This document shows, one piece after another, positions 53,010-59,979 of a DNA stretch of 64,000 bases (position 1 is the stretch's first letter; each line of letters opens with the position of its first letter). Both the position numbers and the translations under genes were made by a program. The notes beneath the pieces are model-generated. The model made no database searches. It had not been told where the DNA came from and saw only the letters and a list, made by a program, of their open reading frames with translations. The DNA lies in assembly GCA_002356515.1 (NCBI GenBank), contig AP017605.1, positions 3,162,001 through 3,226,000 on the forward strand, given 5' to 3'. This DNA is from Mesorhizobium loti. Its GTDB lineage: Bacteria > Pseudomonadota > Alphaproteobacteria > Rhizobiales > Rhizobiaceae.

Positions 53010-54388
53010 GATGCGGTATCTATCCATTTCCTTACGAATGATCCTGATCCCAGATCATTCGTGAACGCCGACCATTCCGTGGCGTGGTGTTGCAAAAGCC
53101 GATCGAGGCCGTCGGCAACCACCTCTGGCGGCTGCGCCAGTGCGCGGGCGAGTTCGTTCGTCGCGCGACGCTTAAGCATGTCGTACTGCGTGGAATTTCG
53201 GATCGAAGCCAAGTGCTCGAAATGCAGCACTCCCGCCAGCGCGTACTCGCGCAAAGCTTGCGTGGTATGATTGAACTCGGGGGCGGCCCCTTCCTCAAAG
53301 GTCGGAGCCTTCAGCGTCTCCCATACATATTTCTCGTTGGATTCTCGCAAGCCGGCGGCATGAACACTCAGGCGACGCAGCATGCACGCCGCGCAGATGC
53401 CGCATTGCCGCCGCGTCCCTGCTACTGAGGCCTGCCGCGACTGCTGCCAGCAGGACCGGGTCTCGGCCCATTTCGCCGCTTCAATTCCGCAATTGTCGAC
53501 GAATTCCCGAAGCGTCTCGCCCTTCGTCATCCAGAGCCGAGGAAAATTGTAGCGAAGGCGATACCCAAACAGAGCATCGACGAACTTCTCCATCAAGACA
53601 GTGAAGGCAGGGTGATTGCGGTAGTCCGCGTAGCCCTGTCCAACCGGAAGCATCGCCGGCGCAAGGGCGCCCTGCCCGCTTTCAGGTACGATCACCGACG
53701 GCGCATTGATCAGATAGGCGGCGATGGCGGCCACTAAACTGAACTTGAACCCTCTGCTTCGAGCGCTGGTCTCGGCATTATTGCCGTCCAAAGCGACCTC
53801 ATAGGGCAGTGCTGCGAATGGAACGTAAGGCCGCACCTTCCTCGGTATGTCACGGTGGTTAGTGCCTACTCTCACTCGAACCAGCCGATGTCCAAGACGT
53901 TTACGCTCGAGTCCGTCTACCGCGCGCGAATCCATCCCCTCGCTGTAGGCAATAACCGCCTCTGCGTCCCGGGGAAATTCCATGCGGCTCTGGCTAGGCG
54001 TTTCCGCAGGCGATTTGCGAGGACGAAACTCGAAATGCCAATCATCGCCTGTAAGAAGATCTAAGGCCTCAGTAAGCGTTCGCATCACTGTCCGATCCGA
54101 CCAGCGTGCCGGATCGTGGACCGGCACACGGACATGGAAGCGACGGCCCCAATTCATCGCGCTGCGGCCAAGACTGCGGTCGCAGAATTCAACTGCGGCC
54201 GCAACCACAAGGGCATCGTAAACAACTGCTTGCCAGTTGGTCGATGAGAAGGATTCCAGAATTTCGGTATCGAAACTGATGTGCCGTTCGAGTTCGCAAG
54301 CGAGAGCACCCCTACGTGGACGCCCACCGCGTTCGATAACATCGACGACTACTTCCTTGAGCTCGAGAAATAGTGCGGCCGGGTTCAT
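53006..54388 (-). CDS. QueC-like PP-loop ATPase, candidate protein or nucleotide modifier
   Basis: A 460-aa protein whose central part resembles 7-cyano-7-deazaguanine synthase. VIAYSEGMDS (145-154) is the PP-loop ATP-binding motif, and four cysteines, C313, C329, C332 and C335 in SCWQQ...CGICAAC, form the QueC-type zinc site, followed by the conserved MLRR. The first 140 residues have no QueC counterpart and it is about twice QueC length. No other queuosine gene is nearby. QueC-like proteins in defence systems (QatC, type IV CBASS) are thought to modify partner proteins. ATGA overlaps join it to both neighbours. Confidence 0.75.
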   Translation of the reverse strand: MNPAALFLELKEVVVDVIERGGRPRRGALACELERHISFDTEILESFSSTNWQAVVYDALVVAAAVEFCDRSLGRSAMNWGRRFHVRVPVHDPARWSDRTVMRTLTEALDLLTGDDWHFEFRPRKSPAETPSQSRMEFPRDAEAVIAYSEGMDSRAVDGLERKRLGHRLVRVRVGTNHRDIPRKVRPYVPFAALPYEVALDGNNAETSARSRGFKFSLVAAIAAYLINAPSVIVPESGQGALAPAMLPVGQGYADYRNHPAFTVLMEKFVDALFGYRLRYNFPRLWMTKGETLREFVDNCGIEAAKWAETRSCWQQSRQASVAGTRRQCGICAACMLRRLSVHAAGLRESNEKYVWETLKAPTFEEGAAPEFNHTTQALREYALAGVLHFEHLASIRNSTQYDMLKRRATNELARALAQPPEVVADGLDRLLQHHATEWSAFTNDLGSGSFVRKWIDTAS

Positions 54389-54957
54389 TGCAGCGGCACC
54401 CCGTCGTTGATTTCGCTTCTTTTGCGGGGGGCACGCGAGAGTACAGGCTGCGGGTCGACCAGCATCGAACCAAGCTTGCCCTCAGACAATCCTGAGATGG
54501 CATTGCTGAGCCTTGCGCTGACGTTATCTGCGCGCCTCTGATTTGCCTCGCGCAGGTAGTGCTCTTCCACCGACCTGGTATTCGCGAAACTTCGTTCTTT
54601 AGCGGCAAGGCCCACAGCGTCGTAGAGCGCCTGTTTATCCAGTCGGCCTTCATGGACGAGCTGGATACTCCAGGCGACAGCATTCATGCCAAACACCGAA
54701 CCTGCGGCTAACGCCTTTGCCTCATCGAGCTGTTGAAGAGCAATCTCGGTAATGCCCAAGGAGTTATCGCGTCCGGTGAAAACATCCTTCAAAGCGCAGA
54801 GCAGTCGGCCGGAAACCTCGTTCTTGAAATCGCTGGCGAGCGCGTGCGTGGCGGCCTCTGTAACTTGCCCGGAATCGTAGGTGAGCTGATCTCCTCGCTT
54901 GGCCAACTCCTTCCATGGTCTTCGCATTGGCAGGCTTCTATGCGGTCCGTCGCTCAT
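54385..54957 (-). CDS. Unknown first gene of the QueC-like operon
   Basis: A 190-aa helical protein (EAATHALASDFKNEVSGRLLCALKDVFTGRDNSLGITEIALQQLDEAKALAAGSVFGMNAVAWSIQLVHEGRLDKQALYDAVGLAAKERSFANTRSVEEHYLREANQRRADNVSARL) with a basic, probably flexible C-terminus. I recognise no domain. GGAGG 7 nt upstream fixes the ATG at 54957, so the mature N-terminus would be Ser or Met, not Gly. It overlaps the QueC-like gene by ATGA and could be the substrate or partner of that enzyme, by analogy with QatB-QatC. Confidence 0.65.
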   Translation of the reverse strand: MSDGPHRSLPMRRPWKELAKRGDQLTYDSGQVTEAATHALASDFKNEVSGRLLCALKDVFTGRDNSLGITEIALQQLDEAKALAAGSVFGMNAVAWSIQLVHEGRLDKQALYDAVGLAAKERSFANTRSVEEHYLREANQRRADNVSARLSNAISGLSEGKLGSMLVDPQPVLSRAPRKRSEINDGVPLQ

Positions 54958-54969
54958 CGACCGTCCTCC

Positions 54970-55007
54970 AATGTCAGATTTATTATACTAAAATCAGACA
55001 TTGTCAA
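54970..55007 (-). promoter_or_regulatory. Promoter and operator of the QueC-like operon
   Basis: On the minus strand TTGACA (55007-55002) is followed by TATAAT (54987-54982) at a short 14-bp spacing. The region is covered by a 12-bp inverted repeat, AATGTCAGATTT / AAATCAGACATT, with one mismatch and a 9-bp spacer (54970-55002). The repeat ends 12 bp before the operon ATG. The HTH-M78 protein of the same operon is the likely ligand. Confidence 0.5.
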
Positions 55008-55170
55008 ACTAACCAACGCCTCTCAAGCGCCGAACCTGCGGTTTCGCGTCGCCGAGACCAACAGGCTCTGCCGCAGGCAGTAGTCCTTGCGGCTCGTCCC
55101 AAGCCCCAAGATGCAAGCGTAGCCGTAAGCGAGTCGGGCTTTGCGGAAAAACGCGTTATTTGCCGCGCAG

Positions 55171-55198
55171 CGAATATAGACTCTTGGCCGTATATTCG
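55171..55198. promoter_or_regulatory. Inverted repeat before the AbiE-Gabija operon
   Basis: CGAATATA (55171-55178) and TATATTCG (55191-55198) form a perfect 8-bp inverted repeat, 36 bp before the ATG at 55234. TATAAA at 55200-55205 could serve as a -10 box. AbiEi antitoxins repress their own promoters through inverted repeats, so this is a plausible AbiEi operator. Confidence 0.4.
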
Positions 55199-55233
55199 AT
55201 ATAAACGCCAAATTCACTGCGCAGAGAATTATC

Positions 55234-56310
55234 ATGGAAGACCGCACAACCGACGCACTTGTTGAGGATTTCGCTGCGGCGGTGGCGGAGGTTACGGGCG
55301 CTCATCCCGAGGTCGTTTACGAGTCCGAGCCTTTGCAGGGGACCTATCGGCCTGATGTTGTGATGGAGCTGAAACACGAGAGCGGCTCGTTCCGCCTTGT
55401 CATCGAGGCAAAGCGATCGCTGTTTCCCCGCGATGCCCGCGAAGCGATCTGGCATCTCAGGAAATATCTCGAAGGCCCGACGGGCCGCTCGATCGTGCCT
55501 GTGCTGATAGCGGAGACGATTTCCCCAGGTGCGCGCCAACTGCTTCACGATGAGCGCGTAGGATATTTCGATTCCAGCGGAAGCCTCTTCATACCCGCCA
55601 GAGGGCTTTACGTCCGTGTCGATCGGCCGACGTCGAGGAAGCAGGCTCGTTCGCTCAATAATCTGTTCGCCGGCCGCCGTGCTCAAGTCCTGCACGCTGT
55701 CTGGGTTCTCGGGCATGACTGGTTCGGCGTTCACCAGATCGCAGATCGCGCGGGAGTGTCGCCGGCAACAGCATCGGAAACGTTGATCGGCATCGAGCGC
55801 CGGGAATGGGTCGAAGTGCGAGGGGCCGGGCCCTCCAAAGAACGTCGCCTGACCAACCCGCACGAGCTGCTCGACGCTTGGTCGAGCTATCAAACGTCAG
55901 TCAAACCAAAAGCCGTCCGACACTTCTACGTGCGGTCGATCACACCGCCGAACCTACAGCGACGGATCGATCACGCATGCGAGACACATGGTGTCTCCTA
56001 TGAGCTCGCCGACATTACGGCCGGCCAGATCCATACGCCCTATTTGTCGAGCGTTTCTCAGGTCTTCTGCCGAATTCCGGCCGGAGGGAACATGAAAACC
56101 ATGCTCGAGTCGATCGACGCCCGACCCGTGAGAGAGGGGTGGAATCTCGGCGTTCACGAGATCGCCTCCGATAGCGAACTGAGGTTTCGCCAGAAGATCG
56201 ATGACCTCTGGGTCGCCGATCCGCTCCAGACGTATCTCGATCTTCTCCAGGCCGGCGGGCGTGCCAAGGAACTGGCACAGCATCTGCGGGCAGAGAAGCT
56301 GGAGGCGTAA
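55234..56310 (+). CDS. AbiEi-like antitoxin/regulator with a nuclease-fold N-terminus
   Basis: A 358-aa protein. Residues about 1-130 show a PD-(D/E)XK-like pattern, YRPDVVMEL then LVIEAKRSLF (Asp41, Glu58, Lys60), followed by a winged helix (about 150-205: LHAVWVLGHDWFGVHQIADRAGVSPATASETLIGIERREWVEVRG) and an AbiEi-type C-terminal part. Such proteins act as antitoxin and autorepressor of type IV (AbiE) toxin-antitoxin pairs. TAATG overlap couples it to the nucleotidyltransferase gene. It is the first gene of a five-gene operon ending in Gabija. Confidence 0.75.
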   Translation: MEDRTTDALVEDFAAAVAEVTGAHPEVVYESEPLQGTYRPDVVMELKHESGSFRLVIEAKRSLFPRDAREAIWHLRKYLEGPTGRSIVPVLIAETISPGARQLLHDERVGYFDSSGSLFIPARGLYVRVDRPTSRKQARSLNNLFAGRRAQVLHAVWVLGHDWFGVHQIADRAGVSPATASETLIGIERREWVEVRGAGPSKERRLTNPHELLDAWSSYQTSVKPKAVRHFYVRSITPPNLQRRIDHACETHGVSYELADITAGQIHTPYLSSVSQVFCRIPAGGNMKTMLESIDARPVREGWNLGVHEIASDSELRFRQKIDDLWVADPLQTYLDLLQAGGRAKELAQHLRAEKLEA

Positions 56311-57218
56311 TGGCAAAACCACAGTTCCTCATCGACTATAGCGAGGACGTGACGCGCGATTGCGAGCGTGTGCTCGTCACACTGTTCAGCGGCCTCGGAC
56401 CATGGCGTGACTCGGTGTTCCTCGTCGGCGGGCTGACTCCGCGCTACTTGGTAACGGCCCGTCCGCCCGACGTTCCGGCACATGCCGGCACCGGAGATAT
56501 CGACGTCGTCGTCGATCTGGCCGTCCTGGCTGACACCGAGGCCTATCGCTCACTCGAAGAGAACCTTAAGCGCATGGGCTTCGAACGGGCCGAGAACGAC
56601 AAGGGCGTCAAGGTCAATTGGCGCTGGAAGACCAAGACGGAGCACGATGTCACGGTCGTGCTCGAATTCCTGGCTGACGACCCCGAACTGAAAGGCGGCG
56701 CGTTACAAGAGCTCCCGACCGATGGGAATATCTCGGCGGTCAATATTCCTCATGCGTCGCTCGTCTTCGATCTGCATGATCGGATGGAGGTGACGGCAGA
56801 TCTGCTGGGTCAAAAGGGTCGAGCCACCCAAAGCATTCCCTACGCCAACATCGTATCGTTCACCTGCCTAAAGGCCTTTGCGTTCGATCACCGTCGTGAA
56901 GGCAAGGATGCCCATGACCTGGCGTATTGTCTCGAGCACGGAGGGGGCGGGTTCGAGGGCGCCGTCGCGAAATTCAAGGATGCGTTGGCCGGCAAGCACG
57001 CCGACATCATTGATGCGGCGCTCGCGATCCTGCTGAAGCGCTTTTGCGATCCCAATCCCGATGAAGGCTATCTTCGCGAAGGCCCCGTCGCAGCGGCCCG
57101 ATTTGAGATCGAAGGGGATGACGGCGACCCTGAAGTCCGCGAGCAGCGGGCGCTTCGACAGCGCGCCGTGAACGACGTGATTTCGCGGCTGCTCGGCGAA
57201 CTCGGTGCCGGGGGATAA
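56310..57218 (+). CDS. AbiEii-like nucleotidyltransferase
   Basis: A 302-aa protein with a nucleotidyltransferase signature: VFLVGGLTPRYLV (GG at 40-41) and TGDIDVVVDL (Asp63, Asp65), then KTKTEHDVTVVLEFLA with a third acidic position. This matches the AbiEii/DUF1814-like toxin group, which adds nucleotides to tRNA or similar targets. Its start overlaps the AbiEi-like stop by one base, and the next gene starts immediately after its stop. It is the probable toxin of the pair. Confidence 0.77.
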   Translation: MAKPQFLIDYSEDVTRDCERVLVTLFSGLGPWRDSVFLVGGLTPRYLVTARPPDVPAHAGTGDIDVVVDLAVLADTEAYRSLEENLKRMGFERAENDKGVKVNWRWKTKTEHDVTVVLEFLADDPELKGGALQELPTDGNISAVNIPHASLVFDLHDRMEVTADLLGQKGRATQSIPYANIVSFTCLKAFAFDHRREGKDAHDLAYCLEHGGGGFEGAVAKFKDALAGKHADIIDAALAILLKRFCDPNPDEGYLREGPVAAARFEIEGDDGDPEVREQRALRQRAVNDVISRLLGELGAGG

Positions 57219-58124
57219 ATGGAGCAGCTACGACCTGTCGAATTGAAGCTCGTAGACGAATTGTTCGGCATGAGCTCGGGCTATGTCCTCGACTTCACGA
57301 ACGGCACATTCTCCGAATTCTTCCGCCGCGAAGTCAGGATCGACATCTACGATAGTGCCTATGCCATTTATGGCGGCAGCAAGGGGAAGCATCTGCGCGC
57401 TTTCCTCACGATCGGACAGCCAAGAGCGATCGCCAAGGCTCTTACCGCGCTTTGGGAGTACCGTGAAACGGATCGGCTCGCGCGAGCACAGACGGAGACA
57501 GTGATCAACGCGCGTCGCCGGTTGAGCGCGATCGTGGAGCGACTGGGCGGCAGCTCTCTTGAGAGCTACGAGTCCGCAACGGGCGATGTCGAGACTAAAT
57601 CACAAAGCGCGCCGCGGGTGTTTCGCGCCGAGGAGGCTACGTTGCGGCGCCTCGAGGAGCGCTTCTTCGCGCTCCACGAGATGTCGGATGAGCCCCACGC
57701 CCGCGGCCGTCATTTCGAGACGCTGCTCACGGACCTTTTCAATGCCTGGGGCATGGATGCGCGTGGTGGCTTCACGCTCATTGGCGAGCAGATCGATGGT
57801 TCGTTTCAGCTCGGTGGCGTAACCTATCTGCTTGAGGCGAAATGGCACCGCGCGAAGACCGATGCCAACACTCTACATGGATTCCAGGGCACGGTCGGCG
57901 AACGGCTCGAGGGGACACGAGGTCTCTTCGTTAGCTTCTCGGGCTATACCGATGTCGGCCTGCAGGCGTTTACGGCAAGGAAGATCATTCTTGCCGACGG
58001 AATGGACATCTACGACGCCTTGGCCCGGCGCCTTTCGATCCCCGACGTCATCGCTGCGAAGATTCGCCACGCTTCAGAATATCGAAATCCTTTCGAGCGG
58101 GTGCGCAACTTGTTCCCTTTGTGA
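57219..58124 (+). CDS. Mrr-like PD-(D/E)XK restriction endonuclease
   Basis: A 301-aa protein. Residues 1-150 are of unknown type. Residues about 160-265 form an Mrr-like nuclease domain: RHFETLLTDLFNAWGMDARGG (Glu167), GEQIDGSFQLGGVTYLLEAKWH (Asp193, Glu206, Lys208) and QGTVGERLEGTRGLFVSFSGYTDVGLQAF. It probably cleaves modified or foreign DNA. It starts directly after the nucleotidyltransferase stop, with no gap, so it belongs to the same translational unit. No methyltransferase partner is present. Confidence 0.8.
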   Translation: MEQLRPVELKLVDELFGMSSGYVLDFTNGTFSEFFRREVRIDIYDSAYAIYGGSKGKHLRAFLTIGQPRAIAKALTALWEYRETDRLARAQTETVINARRRLSAIVERLGGSSLESYESATGDVETKSQSAPRVFRAEEATLRRLEERFFALHEMSDEPHARGRHFETLLTDLFNAWGMDARGGFTLIGEQIDGSFQLGGVTYLLEAKWHRAKTDANTLHGFQGTVGERLEGTRGLFVSFSGYTDVGLQAFTARKIILADGMDIYDALARRLSIPDVIAAKIRHASEYRNPFERVRNLFPL

Positions 58125-58194
58125 CCACGGTGACCACTAGCTGCCGGGCTCGGTCTCGGTGCTCTTCATTCAAAAAACGAACAGGCCCGGAGAC

Positions 58195-59979
58195 ATGCGT
58201 CTAAGCAAGCTGAGCATTCGAAATTTCAGGAACTTCCGGTCAGTCGATATTCCGCTCTCAGGAAATGTCGTCCTGCTGGGCGAGAACCGCGTCGGGAAGA
58301 GTAATCTTCTCTTCGCAATCCGCCTGGTCCTTGACCCGACGCTTCCGGACTCGGCGCGTCAGCTCAAGCTGTCAGATTTCTGGGATGGCGCGGCGCCAAA
58401 CTACAGCGATCCGATCGAGGTTCATCTGGAGTTCGCGGATTTCACGACCGATCTCGGGCTCCTCGCGCTCCTAACGGATTTTCGGACGGCTGGCGATCCG
58501 ACGATCGCGCGTCTCAGCTATATCTTCAGGAAGAAGGCTGACGTCACCGGGATTCCACAATCGAGTGACGACTGCGAGTTTGTCGTATTCGGCGGCGGCG
58601 ATGAAACCCGGCCGGTGCCGAGCAAAGTCCGTCGGCGAATTGCGATCGACGCGCTCGACGCGCTGCGCGATGCCGAGGGCCAGCTCGGCACCTGGCGGAA
58701 TTCGCCGCTGCGTCCTCTTCTTGAAGATGCGATCTCGGGCGTAAGTCGTGGGGACCTCGATGCGGTTGCCGCCGAGCTCGACAAGGCAACGAAAACGCTG
58801 GAGACATTCCCGACCATCGAGGCGCTGGAGAATGAGCTTCGCGCCGGCATTCTTCATCTCTCTGGCAAGGCACATGATATCGATGCGCGGCTGAGGTTCG
58901 CGCCCTCCGACCCTTTGCGGCTTTTCCGAGCGATCGCGATGTACATCGACGGCGGCAAGCGAAGCATCGCCGAGGCTAGCCTCGGATCGGCCAATGTCGC
59001 GTTGCTCGCGCTGAAGCTGGCTGAGTTCGCTTGGCGCCGGAAAAAGAACGAACGCAATTTCTCCCTTCTGTGCATCGAGGAGCCGGAGGCTCACCTCCAT
59101 CCGCAACTGCAGCGCTCTGTCTTCAAAAAGCTGCTTGCCGGCGGAGATGCAGCGCAAGCGTTGATCGTCACCAGCCATTCGCCGACGCTGGCTGCGGTCA
59201 CCCCCCTGAGGTCGATTATCCAGCTGAAAACGCACGATCAGTCGACGCACGCGTTTTCGCTCGCCGATCTGCCGGTGACGCCGGACGAGCTGGATGACCT
59301 GGAAACGTACCTCGATGCTACCCGGGCGGAGCTGCTGTTCGCTCGCGGCGTGATCTTCGTTGAAGGCGACGCCGAGGAGGCGCTGGTTCCGGTATTCTCC
59401 TCAGCCATCGGACATGTCCTCGATGATCTTGGCGTCACAGTGTGCAACGTGGCTGGCACGAATTTCGGACCATACGTCAAGCTCGCCGAAGCGCTGGGCA
59501 TGCCTTACGCGGTAATCACCGATTGGGATCCCTTGGATGGCACGAAACCGCCCCTCGGCAAGAAACGTACACTGGATATCTGGGATGATGTAGTGAAGGT
59601 GCGGAGGCAGCCGTCGGTCCCGCCTGCCCAGCGAACCGCATGGGAGGGGCTCGACTTTGCAGCGTTCGCATCGATATGGGCGCCTGCCGGGGTCTTCCTC
59701 AACGGCCAAACATTCGAAGTCTCGATCGCAAACACGCCTTCGCTCTTGAACCCTCTGCTCGATATCCTCGATGCGCAGGGATTCGGATCGATCCGAACCA
59801 AGCGCATCGCGAACTGGCGAGCAGGCTTGGCTCCTGTCGATGCCGCGCAGTTGCTGGCCATGGTGGCGGATATCGGCAAAGGCCGACTGAGCGCCAGGCT
59901 CTCGAAAAAGGCGATAGGTTTGGCGCCCCCGAAATACATTGCCGATGCGATCGCGTTCGTGGTGAGCCGTGTCCAGTAG
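58195..59979 (+). CDS. gajA: Gabija protein GajA (OLD-family ATPase-nuclease)
   Basis: A 594-aa protein with an N-terminal ABC-like ATPase (MRLSKLSIRNFRNFRSVDIPLSGNVVLLGENRVGKSN, Walker A 29-36; CIEEPEAHLHP Walker B near 296-306) and a C-terminal TOPRIM nuclease (IFVEGDAEEALVPVFSS near 387-403; VITDWDPLDG near 441-450). Size and layout match GajA of Gabija and OLD class 2 nucleases. The downstream gene, overlapping by 11 bp, encodes a UvrD-like helicase, which completes the pair. The start at 58195 has GGAG upstream. Confidence 0.85.
   Translation: MRLSKLSIRNFRNFRSVDIPLSGNVVLLGENRVGKSNLLFAIRLVLDPTLPDSARQLKLSDFWDGAAPNYSDPIEVHLEFADFTTDLGLLALLTDFRTAGDPTIARLSYIFRKKADVTGIPQSSDDCEFVVFGGGDETRPVPSKVRRRIAIDALDALRDAEGQLGTWRNSPLRPLLEDAISGVSRGDLDAVAAELDKATKTLETFPTIEALENELRAGILHLSGKAHDIDARLRFAPSDPLRLFRAIAMYIDGGKRSIAEASLGSANVALLALKLAEFAWRRKKNERNFSLLCIEEPEAHLHPQLQRSVFKKLLAGGDAAQALIVTSHSPTLAAVTPLRSIIQLKTHDQSTHAFSLADLPVTPDELDDLETYLDATRAELLFARGVIFVEGDAEEALVPVFSSAIGHVLDDLGVTVCNVAGTNFGPYVKLAEALGMPYAVITDWDPLDGTKPPLGKKRTLDIWDDVVKVRRQPSVPPAQRTAWEGLDFAAFASIWAPAGVFLNGQTFEVSIANTPSLLNPLLDILDAQGFGSIRTKRIANWRAGLAPVDAAQLLAMVADIGKGRLSARLSKKAIGLAPPKYIADAIAFVVSRVQ

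Noticed and set aside
53006..54957. Calling this a Qat system
   Set aside because: The QueC-like protein fits QatC, but there is no QatA ATPase or QatD nuclease, while the HTH-M78 and PIN genes are extra.
56310..57218. CD-NTase of a CBASS system
   Set aside because: The GG...GDIDVVVD signature and the AbiEi-like partner fit AbiEii; no CBASS effector or Cap gene is adjacent.
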